This document shows, piece by piece, positions 60,901-61,500 of a stretch of DNA of 64,000 nt; positions within the stretch are counted from its first letter, which is position 1; every line of letters starts with the position of its first letter. Where the stretch lies: contig JAJVDF010000454.1 of assembly GCA_022410635.1 (NCBI GenBank), positions 1,003,036 to 1,067,035 of the forward strand, read 5' to 3'. Position numbers and translations under genes: made by a program. This DNA is from Tretioscincus oriximinensis (lineage: Eukaryota > Chordata > Lepidosauria > Squamata > Gymnophthalmidae). The notes under the pieces were generated by a model. The model was not told where the DNA came from and made no database searches. It saw only the letters and a list, made by a program, of their open reading frames with translations.

Positions 60901-61003
60901 CCAGAGCATAGTTCTCTCCTTGATTTTTGCAAATATATGAACAGTTTCTTTCAAACACTGTACGGATCCCTTTAAATAAAACCACACTTGTAGTGCAACC
61001 CAT
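818..61003 (-). CDS. DOCK9: DOCK9 (Zizimin1), 5' two-thirds of the gene, 34 coding exons
   Basis: Guanine-nucleotide exchange factor that activates the small GTPase Cdc42 at membranes (known for the family). The exons listed below join to 1289 codons in one frame, with every intron GT-AG and all phases compatible. Landmarks, numbered from the MGC start: DOCK-C/D N-terminal region about 55-174, PH domain about 184-294, linker 295-640, DHR-1 about 646-805, helical-repeat region 806-1289. Assignment to DOCK9 rather than DOCK10 or DOCK11 rests on paralogue-typical stretches such as [31 protein letters not shown] and [13 protein letters not shown] (compared from memory). The catalytic DHR-2 domain and stop codon lie left of position 1. 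No frameshift or premature stop was seen, so the gene looks functional. Confidence 0.96.
1284..1700 (+). pseudogene. ISG15-like processed pseudogene
   Basis: One frame (ATG at 1318) resembles both ubiquitin-like folds of ISG15, the interferon-induced ubiquitin-like modifier. The first fold has [27 protein letters not shown] and DKDEEPIFV; the second has [15 protein letters not shown] and [12 protein letters not shown]. Frame-keeping stops occur at 1297-1299 (TGA), 1552-1554 (TAA) and 1684-1686 (TGA), the last exactly where the LRLRGG conjugation tail should be. No intron is seen. It sits antisense in a DOCK9 intron and is presumed a dead retrocopy. Alternative: decay of another double-ubiquitin-like gene. 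Confidence 0.72.
1830..1905 (+). mobile_element. LINE 3' tail (hairpin plus A/T tail)
   Basis: tttttattgtgaaccgccct is followed by a GGTATAGAGTGG half-hairpin and an AT-rich tail. It matches the 3' end of the LINE at 38352-39714 and lies about 130 bp downstream of the ISG15-like pseudogene in the same orientation. Confidence 0.65.
2137..2257 (-). CDS. DOCK9: DOCK9 exon 33, disordered linker
   Basis: Codons 1205-1244 plus one base, [40 protein letters not shown]; acceptor ttcacag, donor gtatct. The first half is fast-evolving; VTPQK and DNxLHKDxxGAISGI are conserved. Confidence 0.95.
2258..3146. other. DOCK9 intron with unclassified repeat-like block
   Basis: About 2640-2920 is GC-richer and contains a small fold-back at 2749-2781 (GAGGGAGAAACTC paired with GAGTTTCTCCCTC, 8-nt loop). 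No family recognised. Confidence 0.5.
3147..3263 (-). CDS. DOCK9: DOCK9 exon 32
   Basis: Codons 1166-1204, [20 protein letters not shown] ... PFPINAPGS, phase 0 to 0, acceptor atacag, donor gtaagt. [20 protein letters not shown] matches DOCK9. Confidence 0.97.
3615..3965 (-). mobile_element. CR1-like repeat fragment
   Basis: gagtccatctagtccagtat and the later block TGGTGTTGTGTGATAGAGAA match the element at 52019-52357, in diverged form. It is an old copy with internal deletions in the intron between exons 31 and 32. Confidence 0.6.
4550..4900. other. GC-richer intronic block, unidentified
   Basis: About 350 bp noticeably richer in G+C than its surroundings, with short overlapping open frames that resemble no protein I know. 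Probably an old repeat. Confidence 0.35.
5122..5300 (-). CDS. DOCK9: DOCK9 exon 31
   Basis: Completes Asp1106 and runs to 1165, [30 protein letters not shown] ... SFDDRYATK; acceptor tttcag, donor gtaagt. HHFxVGLLLRE and [13 protein letters not shown] are conserved helical-repeat motifs. Confidence 0.97.
5301..6619. other. DOCK9 intron, no recognisable feature
   Basis: AT-rich intron sequence between exons 31 and 30, right-hand part continuing to 8188. Nothing supportable before the purine tract at 6620. Confidence 0.6.
6620..6805 (+). repeat. Purine-rich tract
   Basis: About 185 bp almost entirely A and G on the plus strand (runs of GGGAAGAGG and GGAAGGAAGG). Low-complexity and potentially triplex-forming. 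Confidence 0.8.
6822..6919. repeat. 98-bp spacer-free palindrome
   Basis: Arms 6822-6870 and 6871-6919 are reverse complements at 48 of 49 positions with no spacer; the exception is 6863/6878 (G opposite T). The arms are copies of an interspersed repeat also present at 27475-27560; the right arm continues to about 6955 with the element end CTAACATGGCTATTTCTCTG. Confidence 0.95.
6871..6957 (-). mobile_element. Interspersed repeat unit (right arm of palindrome)
   Basis: Reverse-strand copy of the unit that starts TTTCAGAGAAATAGCCATG and continues through GGAGCTAGCAGCACTTTGAG. Related copies occur at 27475-27560 and possibly 39765-39840. Class uncertain; fold-back or MITE-like. Confidence 0.6.
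6958..8188. other. DOCK9 intron, no recognisable feature
   Basis: AT-rich; the block near 7200-7240 (cccctgaaaaaaagcctt, gccttattttcagggaaac) echoes 6490-6545 in inverted form and may bound an old element spanning 6486-7245. Confidence 0.45.
8189..8300 (-). CDS. DOCK9: DOCK9 exon 30
   Basis: Codons 1069-1105 plus one base, [37 protein letters not shown]; acceptor ttgcag, donor gtaatt. [12 protein letters not shown] is invariant among zizimin proteins. Confidence 0.97.
8301..9206. other. Introns around exon 29, no recognisable feature
   Basis: Apart from exon 29 (8659-8742), both introns are plain AT-rich sequence with no repeat or motif I can support. Confidence 0.6.
8659..8742 (-). CDS. 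DOCK9: DOCK9 exon 29
   Basis: Codons 1041-1068, [28 protein letters not shown], phase 0 to 0, acceptor ttacag, donor gtatca. [16 protein letters not shown] is a family signature. Confidence 0.97.
9207..9350 (-). CDS. DOCK9: DOCK9 exon 28
   Basis: Codons 993-1040, [20 protein letters not shown] ... HSLAVFIK, phase 0 to 0, acceptor ttctag, donor gtgagt. It is nearly identical to the mammalian DOCK9 sequence I recall and clearly different from DOCK10 and DOCK11 here. Confidence 0.97.
9484..9562 (+). mobile_element. Short CR1-like fragment
   Basis: AATTGGCTATCACAGGAGGT followed by GGTAGACTTTC and GGATATCTTCAAG resembles the C-terminal coding end of CR1 elements (compare 32296-32340). It is degraded and has lost its 3' end. 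Confidence 0.5.
9700..9771 (-). CDS. DOCK9: DOCK9 exon 27
   Basis: Codons 969-992, [24 protein letters not shown], phase 0 to 0. The donor is tandem (gtaggta), so two GT sites lie 4 nt apart; only the first keeps the frame into exon 28. [18 protein letters not shown] is conserved. Confidence 0.95.
10087..10166. mobile_element. 80-bp fold-back MITE-like element
   Basis: The arm CTGAGGAACAAGACTGAAAA at 10087 is inverted at 10143-10166 (one insertion, one mismatch over about 23 bp) around a 33-nt centre. Lies in the intron between exons 27 and 26. Confidence 0.7.
10442..10567 (-). CDS. DOCK9: DOCK9 exon 26
   Basis: Codons 927-968, [20 protein letters not shown] ... SNKLLK, phase 0 to 0, acceptor ccatag, donor gtacat. 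[29 protein letters not shown] is DOCK9-like. Confidence 0.97.
10658..10727 (-). CDS. DOCK9: DOCK9 exon 25
   Basis: Completes Arg903 and runs to 926, [23 protein letters not shown]; acceptor atttag, donor gtagga. [12 protein letters not shown] is a family motif. The introns on its two sides are 126 bp (10728-10853) and 90 bp (10568-10657). Confidence 0.97.
10854..10969 (-). CDS. DOCK9: DOCK9 exon 24
   Basis: Codons 865-902 plus two bases of Arg903, [38 protein letters not shown]; acceptor ccacag, donor gtaaaa. Amphipathic helices of the helical-repeat region. Confidence 0.97.
11050..11095 (+). repeat. (AACAAT)n/(AAC)n microsatellite
   Basis: acataacaataacaataaca continues as pure ACA units. 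It is a simple repeat in the intron between exons 24 and 23; the rest of that intron (10970-11527) shows nothing else. Confidence 0.9.
11528..11617 (-). CDS. DOCK9: DOCK9 exon 23
   Basis: Codons 835-864, [30 protein letters not shown], phase 0 to 0, acceptor ttgtcag, donor gtatta. This opens the armadillo-like helical region. Confidence 0.97.
12143..12345 (-). mobile_element. CR1 LINE 3' end
   Basis: On the minus strand it ends in two copies of the CR1 terminal octamer ATTCTATG, preceded by the standard GGACTTGATGGCCCTGGAGG-like block (here AATCATAGAATCATAGAATT on plus). A heavily 5'-truncated insertion between exons 23 and 22. Confidence 0.85.
12612..12698 (-). CDS. DOCK9: DOCK9 exon 22
   Basis: Codons 806-834, [29 protein letters not shown], phase 0 to 0, acceptor tcacag, donor gtaagt. 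IKWVxGGKPLLKxxxxLxSTxYTQD joins DHR-1 to the helical region in all DOCK-D proteins. Confidence 0.97.
12850..13130 (-). mobile_element. tRNA-derived SINE, diverged copy
   Basis: Shares TTACAAGGGTATTTT, AAGGCTTACATCTATTCTAT and GGTGCTCACCCCTCC with the better copy at 23205-23497, same orientation. The tRNA-like head lies at the right end near 13060-13130. Confidence 0.7.
13340..13615. other. GC-rich block, unidentified
   Basis: Locally GC-rich with no family recognised. Its open frames read low-complexity proline/glycine-rich sequence and are not credible genes. Confidence 0.4.
13620..13985 (+). repeat. 365-bp purine-rich tract
   Basis: Near-continuous A/G on the plus strand (AGAGGGAGAGAGAGAGGGAG and similar). 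The two open frames here, one per strand, are products of low complexity. It could adopt triplex structure and lies between exons 22 and 21. Confidence 0.85.
13986..14477. other. Intron remainder, GC-richer then plain
   Basis: 13986-14300 remains GC-enriched and continues the unidentified block; 14300-14477 is plain intron up to the exon 21 donor. Confidence 0.4.
14478..14599 (-). CDS. DOCK9: DOCK9 exon 21, end of DHR-1
   Basis: Completes Val765 and runs to 805, [20 protein letters not shown] ... EPGISK; acceptor ttattatag, donor gtaaaa, phase 0 exit. GYxWxPLLKDGRV is the DHR-1 terminal strand; Gln replaces the Pro that I recall in mammals. Confidence 0.96.
14740..14850 (-). mobile_element. 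LINE or SINE 3' tail, minus strand
   Basis: (ATT)n is followed by ACTCTTTACCCTGCCCCATA and AAAGATCTCAGGTCAGCC, the complement of the CCTGAGACCTTTGGATATGGGGCAGGGTA-type tail seen at several places in the window. Confidence 0.6.
15099..15222 (-). CDS. DOCK9: DOCK9 exon 20, DHR-1
   Basis: Codons 724-764 plus one base, [30 protein letters not shown] ... IETQ; acceptor tgtttag, donor gtataa. [23 protein letters not shown] is the conserved core strand pair of DHR-1. Confidence 0.97.
15885..16075 (+). mobile_element. SINE fragment
   Basis: CACCCTGTGAAGCAGGTGAG, GCTGAGAGAGCTCCAAA, CTGACTAGCCTAAGGTCACC and GAGTCCAACATGCTATTCG have the layout of a common lizard SINE. A second copy is at 25925-26115. 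Confidence 0.6.
16456..16548 (-). CDS. DOCK9: DOCK9 exon 19, DHR-1
   Basis: Codons 693-723, [31 protein letters not shown], phase 0 to 0, acceptor gaattag, donor gtaatc. The CIYGxPGGPxFTxxAFAxVxHHxQNPEF pattern is diagnostic of DHR-1. Confidence 0.97.
16549..17392. other. Intron with pyrimidine tract and GC-rich degenerate repeat
   Basis: (CTGT)n at 16856-16880 is followed by a C/T-rich tract to about 16980, then a GC-rich degenerate tandem-like region at 17020-17200 with repeated AGCGG, GGTGG and GAATTAAGCGG units. Class not recognised. Confidence 0.5.
17393..17458 (-). CDS. DOCK9: DOCK9 exon 18, DHR-1
   Basis: Codons 671-692, [22 protein letters not shown], phase 0 to 0; acceptor tttttcag. 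Donor gtttgt is non-consensus at +3 and +4. This forms the DHR-1 beta-strand with the acidic loop. Confidence 0.96.
17598..17785 (-). CDS. DOCK9: DOCK9 exon 17, entry to DHR-1
   Basis: Completes Asn608 and encodes 609-670, [20 protein letters not shown] ... [11 protein letters not shown]; donor gtgagt. The DHR-1 (C2-like, phosphoinositide-binding) domain starts near [19 protein letters not shown]. Confidence 0.97.
17868..17947 (-). CDS. DOCK9: DOCK9 exon 16
   Basis: Completes Lys581 and runs to 607 plus one base, [26 protein letters not shown]; acceptor ttctgcag, donor gtaagt (phase 1). It is separated from exon 17 by only 82 bp, the shortest intron seen. Confidence 0.96.
18228..18278 (+). 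repeat. (TTA)n microsatellite
   Basis: About 16 uninterrupted ATT/TTA units after a T run, in the 2.9-kb intron between exons 16 and 15. Likely length-polymorphic. Confidence 0.95.
18535..18600 (+). mobile_element. LINE/SINE 3' tail
   Basis: TTGGGTATGGGGCAGGGTAT, then AAATAAATAAATAATAATAA: the recurrent GGGCAGG tail followed by AAATA repeats, in degraded form. Confidence 0.6.
18601..20839. other. DOCK9 intron, no recognisable feature
   Basis: AT-rich sequence up to exon 15; several short open frames but none resembles a known protein. Confidence 0.55.
20840..20962 (-). CDS. DOCK9: DOCK9 exon 15
   Basis: Completes Arg540, then [40 protein letters not shown], and exits in phase 2 (Lys581 split). 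Acceptor tttcag, donor gtgagt. It matches the family FKDxxGxLDxxxRFSxLYxQDSxKLS block. Confidence 0.96.
21105..21131 (+). repeat. poly-C/poly-A run
   Basis: A run of 13 or more C followed by about 11 A, in the intron between exons 15 and 14. Homopolymer lengths here are likely unreliable. Confidence 0.9.
21259..21341 (-). CDS. DOCK9: DOCK9 exon 14
   Basis: Codons 513-539 plus two bases of Arg540, [27 protein letters not shown]; acceptor cttctag, donor gtaaac. [12 protein letters not shown] is a signature of DOCK-C/D proteins. Confidence 0.97.
21800..21922 (-). CDS. DOCK9: DOCK9 exon 13
   Basis: Codons 472-512, [30 protein letters not shown] ... SDSSK, phase 0 to 0, acceptor gttttcag, donor gtaaca. 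The block up to CAEPYMK is nearly invariant in the family. Confidence 0.97.
21923..22031 (-). repeat. 109-bp intron made of compound trinucleotide microsatellite
   Basis: In gene orientation it reads (AAT)n-(GTA)n-(GAT)about 10, then ttttgttttcag. The block occupies about 21935-22030, nearly the whole intron. The branch point must lie inside or right beside the repeat. There is no stop in the frame entering from exon 12, so retention would add valine- and methionine-rich residues and shift the frame of exon 13 (109 is not a multiple of 3). Confidence 0.95.
22032..22235 (-). CDS. DOCK9: DOCK9 exon 12
   Basis: Codons 404-471, [30 protein letters not shown] ... FQYPKQ, phase 0 to 0. The [11 protein letters not shown] motif is shared by DOCK-C/D proteins. 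The donor gtaata runs straight into a trinucleotide repeat that fills the following 109-bp intron. Confidence 0.96.
22621..22761 (-). CDS. DOCK9: DOCK9 exon 11
   Basis: Codons 357-403, [20 protein letters not shown] ... NEEGPTTN, phase 0 to 0, donor gtaagt. Only a 91-bp intron separates it from exon 10. [14 protein letters not shown] is strongly conserved in DOCK9. Confidence 0.96.
22853..22927 (-). CDS. DOCK9: DOCK9 exon 10
   Basis: Codons 332-356, [25 protein letters not shown], phase 0 to 0. The donor gttagg is a weaker-than-average GT site. RVKLFxLDPDAQ is conserved; the first ten residues differ from the mammalian sequence I recall. Confidence 0.93.
23205..23497 (-). mobile_element. tRNA-derived SINE
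   Basis: On the minus strand the head reads GCGGATAGCTCAGTTGCTAA (tRNA-like A box TAGCTCAGTTG). A degenerate B box GGTTTTGAAGCCC follows, then a body, and a 3' end with AAGCCGCTTTGAGTCCCTTT and AAGCGGGGTATAAGAACC, ending in CTT repeats. Length and order fit a full SINE of about 290 bp transcribed by RNA polymerase III when young. Confidence 0.8.
23912..23955 (+). repeat. Short direct duplication
   Basis: ACTTTAATCCAGTTCCTAG occurs twice, at 23912-23930 and 23937-23955, with a 25-bp period. Confidence 0.9.
24038..24139. mobile_element. 100-bp fold-back element
   Basis: The inner arms 24055-24081 and 24096-24122 pair at 25 of 27 positions around a 14-nt loop. The outer parts (aactcgcctgcagcggagc against gctttgctagaggcgagtt) pair imperfectly. 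GC-rich against an AT-rich background; likely a MITE relic. Confidence 0.75.
24285..24425. mobile_element. DNA-transposon-like fragment
   Basis: CCCGGTTTACCGGGACATAT and GGTAACCCTATAG form a terminal-repeat-like end; internal inverted motifs (tttttacattcccc / ggggaatgtaaaaa) are present. Probably a non-autonomous DNA element; family uncertain. Confidence 0.45.
24485..24615 (+). mobile_element. LINE 3' untranslated end
   Basis: CACTTCCAGGCATTGTCATT, then GTCCTGAGACTTTCAGATAT, AGGACAGGATAAAAAATTAA. The same order appears at 29090-29210. Confidence 0.6.
25925..26120 (+). mobile_element. SINE fragment
   Basis: Same layout as 15885-16075: CATGAAGTAAGTGGGGTGAA, AACTGTGACTAGATCAAGGT, AGAGTCTGACATGCTAACCG. 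Diverged. Confidence 0.55.
26121..27400. other. DOCK9 intron, no recognisable feature
   Basis: Part of the 5.1-kb intron between exons 10 and 9; AT-rich with nothing supportable. Confidence 0.55.
27405..27474 (+). mobile_element. LINE 3' tail with AAT repeats
   Basis: GCGCCTTGAGACCTTCAGGT, ATAGGGCAGGATATAAATAC, then AAATAATAATAAT repeats. Confidence 0.7.
27475..27560 (+). mobile_element. Interspersed repeat unit (as in the 6.8-kb palindrome)
   Basis: TTTCAGAGAAATAGCAGTGT, TAGTCTAGTAGAAAG, GGAGCTAGCAGCATTTAGAA and ACTAACTTGAGAAAAGTGGG match the unit at 6871-6957 in order, plus orientation. Confidence 0.7.
28039..28103 (-). CDS. DOCK9: DOCK9 exon 9, post-PH linker
   Basis: Completes Asp310 and runs to 331, [22 protein letters not shown]; acceptor tttccag, donor gtagtg. 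The linker is variable; as I recall, the mammalian equivalent reads DDEQSKLEGSGSGLDSYLPE. Confidence 0.92.
28673..28847 (-). CDS. DOCK9: DOCK9 exon 8, end of PH domain
   Basis: Codons 252-309 plus one base, [20 protein letters not shown] ... RNGDSHE, donor gtaaat (phase 1). It contains the C-terminal PH helix with the invariant Trp in [12 protein letters not shown]. This is the best stretch for telling DOCK9 from its paralogues. Confidence 0.97.
28848..30479. other. DOCK9 intron; LINE tail at 29090-29210
   Basis: 29090-29210 resembles the LINE 3' untranslated end at 24485-24615 (CTTTCAGGTATTGTGATAGT, TTTAACTATAAGATGGGATA). The rest is plain AT-rich intron. The intron 28104-28672 shows nothing. 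Confidence 0.5.
30480..30614 (-). CDS. DOCK9: DOCK9 exon 7, PH domain core
   Basis: Codons 207-251, [20 protein letters not shown] ... DSCMGVVQ, phase 0 to 0, acceptor aactag, donor gtaagt. The basic FKRRFF strand and the FYKDEK turn are typical of the PH phosphoinositide pocket. Confidence 0.96.
31080..31620. other. GC-rich block, unidentified
   Basis: Marked rise in G+C with many overlapping open frames on both strands (the longest is 155 codons on the minus strand) that resemble no protein I know and look low in complexity. It resembles the blocks at 13340-14300, 55195-56000 and 62160-62640 in composition. Confidence 0.4.
31747..31842 (-). CDS. DOCK9: DOCK9 exon 6, start of PH domain
   Basis: Codons 175-206, [20 protein letters not shown] ... 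SVTMR, phase 0 to 0 (acceptor ttatag, donor gtacat). GGITKxGWLYKGN opens the first strands of the pleckstrin-homology domain, which targets the protein to phosphoinositides. Confidence 0.95.
32296..32452 (+). mobile_element. CR1 LINE 3' end
   Basis: CTGGAAGTCTTTAAACAGAG, then GGGGATTGGACTCGATGGCC, CCTTCCAACTCTATGATTCT, ending in the CR1 terminal octamer ATTCTATG. 5'-truncated, little diverged. Confidence 0.88.
32580..32655 (+). mobile_element. LINE 3' tail
   Basis: CTGCCCTGGGACCAATGGTG, AAGGACGGGATATAAATAAT, then AAAATAAAAAT repeats. Confidence 0.6.
32950..33324 (+). mobile_element. SPIN-type non-autonomous hAT element
   Basis: Ends CAGCGGTTCTCAACCT and AGGTTGAGAACCACTG are inverted repeats (15 of 16 match). 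The 8-bp flanks GACTACAA (32942-32949) and GACTAGAA (33325-33332) form a hAT-type target-site duplication with one difference. Inside, GGGTTGCGACCCC near the left end and GGGGTCACCACAACATGAGG near the right end match the SPIN (Space Invaders) family known from tetrapods. 375 bp, no transposase. Confidence 0.85.
33619..33688 (-). CDS. DOCK9: DOCK9 exon 5
   Basis: Completes Asn151 and runs to codon 174, [23 protein letters not shown], donor gtaagc. The acidic stretch leads from the N-terminal block into the PH domain. Confidence 0.95.
34318..34400 (-). CDS. DOCK9: DOCK9 exon 4
   Basis: Codons 124-150 plus two bases of 151: [27 protein letters not shown]. Acceptor aattaag, donor gtgagt, phase 2 exit. 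The [13 protein letters not shown] core is characteristic of DOCK9 and DOCK11 N-termini. Confidence 0.95.
34401..36272. other. DOCK9 intron; possible repeat at 35045-35130
   Basis: ATTATTATTGTTGTTTATTT followed by ATATAGTTCCATCAGTGTGC, ACGATGCTTACAGTTA resembles a common low-copy tail found in lizard repeats. Otherwise nothing. The intron 33689-34317 is plain. Confidence 0.4.
36273..36362 (-). CDS. DOCK9: DOCK9 exon 3
   Basis: Codons 94-123, [20 protein letters not shown]...SLFVKE, phase 0 to 0, acceptor ctttaaag, donor gtaata. It continues the N-terminal DOCK-C/D block; RYxCSTxP and EAQSLFV are family signatures. Confidence 0.96.
36655..36880 (+). mobile_element. Half copy of a fold-back DNA element
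   Basis: GGCCAGATGACCCTTTTGGG, then ACTTGGTTTTGGGGTGTCTA, matches one end of the palindromic element at 56722-56897. The other inverted end is missing or degraded. Contains long G runs. Confidence 0.6.
38352..39714 (+). mobile_element. L2/CR1-like LINE, 5'-truncated, inactive
   Basis: Encodes part of a non-LTR reverse transcriptase: [37 protein letters not shown], then, in other frames, [15 protein letters not shown] and a C-terminal block from 39071 ([32 protein letters not shown]). The catalytic box reads YAGD instead of YADD, and the frame shifts near 38575 and again near 38640-38680, so it is dead. The 3' end is an ACCGCCC/GGGCGGT hairpin (39663-39690) plus an AAATA tail. Three N bases lie inside (38779, 38837, 39366). 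The exact clade, L2 or CR1, is uncertain. Confidence 0.9.
39760..39845 (-). mobile_element. Short interspersed repeat fragment
   Basis: AAGTCTCTAAGGTGCTAGTA, CCAGACTAACATGGGTACTT resembles the end of the unit seen at 6871-6957. Diverged. Confidence 0.45.
40185..40301 (-). CDS. DOCK9: DOCK9 exon 2, start of the common region
   Basis: Codons 55-93, [16 protein letters not shown]...FPFDDFQ, phase 0 at both ends (acceptor tttttag, donor gtatca). This is the shared exon onto which the alternative first exons splice. It begins the conserved N-terminal block of DOCK-C/D proteins (KLIEPLDYEN in mammals). Confidence 0.96.
40302..44740. other. DOCK9 long 5' intron, right flank of exon 2
   Basis: AT-rich. 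42380-43110 is GC-richer and may be an old repeat but no family could be named. No gene. Confidence 0.45.
44745..45095. mobile_element. hAT-like non-autonomous element
   Basis: The left end GTTTCAAACTATGGGTTGCG and the right end GTTGCAACTCCAAAAAGGTT have the layout of hAT/Charlie-type elements with TTGCGACCCC near the termini. The interior is GC-rich with no transposase. No clear target-site duplication. Confidence 0.55.
45640..45666 (+). repeat. (TTTA)n microsatellite
   Basis: Five to six TTTA units after ACATG; probably the tail of a degraded LINE in minus orientation. Confidence 0.85.
45945..46070 (-). mobile_element. Interspersed repeat fragment
   Basis: AGCACCTTAAAGATTAACAA, GCATGAACGTTTGTGAACCT and GGCTACTTCTTCAGATGCAA is the order of a repeat common in reptile genomes. 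Class unclear. Confidence 0.5.
46700..46870 (-). mobile_element. CR1-like repeat fragment
   Basis: GAACGTAAGAAAAGCCCTAC, CCTATCTAGTCAAGTATCC matches the start of 52019-52357, diverged. Confidence 0.5.
47580..47790 (-). mobile_element. tRNA-derived SINE candidate
   Basis: The complement carries a perfect tRNA B box, GGTTCGATCCC (47711-47721), within TTTGCTGGTTCGATCCCAGC. A clear A box and cloverleaf were not found, so a SINE head is more likely than a tRNA gene. Confidence 0.45.
48031..48112. mobile_element. 82-bp Tc1/mariner-type MITE
   Basis: TATACTGCTCAAAACAATTA at the left is inverted at the right; arms of about 30 bp differ at one position (GGG against AGG). TA flanks fit Tc1/mariner insertion, and the ACTGCTCAAAA end is characteristic of that superfamily. 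Confidence 0.85.
49148..49264 (-). CDS. DOCK9: DOCK9 candidate alternative first coding exon (MLARTNSK start)
   Basis: An ATG at 49264 opens 39 codons, [10 protein letters not shown]...SSLGVL, ending in phase 0 at the donor gtaagc and so joining exon 2 in frame. The peptide is lysine- and acid-rich with [17 protein letters not shown] in the middle. A possible acceptor (ttcag) sits one base before the ATG. Splicing from the MGC exon into it would hit TAA after seven codons, so it fits a separate start exon (own promoter or a noncoding leader exon) rather than an internal exon. A at -3 supports initiation. I do not firmly recall this exon in other species. Confidence 0.6.
49440..50221. other. 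Intron, no recognisable feature
   Basis: Apart from a G run at 49462-49471, nothing is seen between the MLARTNSK exon and the LINE at 50222. Confidence 0.5.
50222..50667 (-). mobile_element. LINE fragment, 3' end, minus strand
   Basis: Nearly identical to 39240-39670 of the plus-strand LINE (only scattered substitutions), covering the C-terminal coding end and 3' UTR. The terminal ACCGCCC...GGGCGGT hairpin is absent: TTTTATTGTT runs straight into AAATAAATA repeats. 5' truncated at about 50667. Confidence 0.9.
50668..52018. other. Intron, no recognisable feature
   Basis: Plain AT-rich sequence between two LINE fragments; no gene or repeat I can support. Confidence 0.5.
52019..52357 (-). mobile_element. 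CR1-like LINE fragment
   Basis: On plus it reads AGAACATAAGAAGAGCCATA, CATCTAGTCCAGCATTCTGT, ACCTGTCTAGTCCTGTCTTG. On minus it encodes [19 protein letters not shown] and [14 protein letters not shown], like the C-terminal end of CR1 proteins. It abuts the LINE at 52358. Confidence 0.75.
52358..52890 (-). mobile_element. LINE reverse-transcriptase fragment, diverged
   Basis: Minus-strand translation gives [47 protein letters not shown], then [14 protein letters not shown], matching the same region as 38371-38860. More diverged than the copy at 50222-50667, frame broken, catalytic aspartates lost or out of frame. Confidence 0.85.
52891..55190. other. Intron, no recognisable feature
   Basis: AT-rich sequence; nothing supportable on either strand. 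Confidence 0.5.
55195..56000. other. GC-rich block, unidentified
   Basis: GC-enriched stretch with overlapping short open frames, a C run at 55347-55357 and repeated TTCCAAAC-type motifs on plus between 55370 and 55530 (at least four times), suggesting a degenerate minisatellite of about 35-45 bp. Family not recognised. Confidence 0.4.
56722..56897. mobile_element. 176-bp fold-back MITE
   Basis: Perfect 22-bp terminal inverted repeats (taggctgaccagatgacccc at the left, complement at the right), with further inverted pairing inside (TTTTGGGGTGCCTCC against GGAGGCACCCCAAAA). Short CCTAA flanks may be a target duplication. No coding capacity. Half copy at 36655. Confidence 0.88.
57350..57430 (-). 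mobile_element. LINE 3' tail, minus strand
   Basis: TATTTATTTTATTTGGCGAT, TTATGTTCTGCCCTTTATCT, GGTCCTGAGGCAGC is the complement of the recurrent GGGCAG tail. Confidence 0.5.
57431..60841. other. First intron next to the MGC exon
   Basis: AT-rich with no recognisable repeat or exon; one ambiguous base (N) at 58974. Confidence 0.5.
60842..61003 (-). CDS. DOCK9: DOCK9 alternative first coding exon (MGCTTS start)
   Basis: Codons 1-54, starting [20 protein letters not shown] and ending THSFL, followed by the donor gtaaat in phase 0, which fits exon 2. It matches the known alternative N-terminus of mammalian DOCK9. The ATG at 61003-61001 has A at -3 and G at +4, a strong initiation context. An in-frame upstream ATG at 61072 would add 23 residues, but the MGC start is preferred because the homologous isoform begins there. 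Gly2-Cys3 with Ser6 fits N-myristoylation plus palmitoylation. The surroundings are AT-rich with no CpG island, suggesting a tissue-restricted promoter. Confidence 0.9.
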
Positions 61004-61500
61004 TCTAACAACAATGCAGCTTGCATCTCTGGCTAATTGATCTATTAAAATAATTCTATCCTTCACGGACAAAGTGATGACTAGGTCCAGCAGCTAAATG
61101 CCATCAGCAACCATATAGCAAGTCTGCTTTGCTAAGTGCCAAAAATTATGTGGAGAGTTCAGAATGAACCACACCCCTCCATGTAAAATCTGTCTCAAAT
61201 AAAATGCTTTGTCATATGCTATTGATGCAAAATGACAGAAACAAAATTTTAAAGAAACTGCTCCAATCTTCTTTACCCATATATCTTTCAATTGTGCTGA
61301 GATAGATAAAACAAATGCTGCAGCTTCTGCTGAGAAACACAAAGAATTATCATCAGCTGCAAGGAAAGATTCTCCCAAAAGGCACAGCCCAAAATGTGTA
61401 TTGGCAGAGAGTGCTTCTGTGCTTGACCTAAGTATTGGAAGGGTGGGGTGGCTAGAATATTCCTTCATTTAAAAAAGAAAAAAGAAAAAAGGAGGCGAAT
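61004..61500 (-). promoter_or_regulatory. DOCK9: Putative 5' UTR and promoter-proximal region of the MGC isoform
   Basis: The first exon of the MGC isoform must extend into this region. It holds a 124-codon minus-strand open frame (61468-61094) ending 91 nt before the MGC start; in a transcript beginning further right it would be an upstream ORF. No TATA box or CpG island can be called with confidence. Confidence 0.35.
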
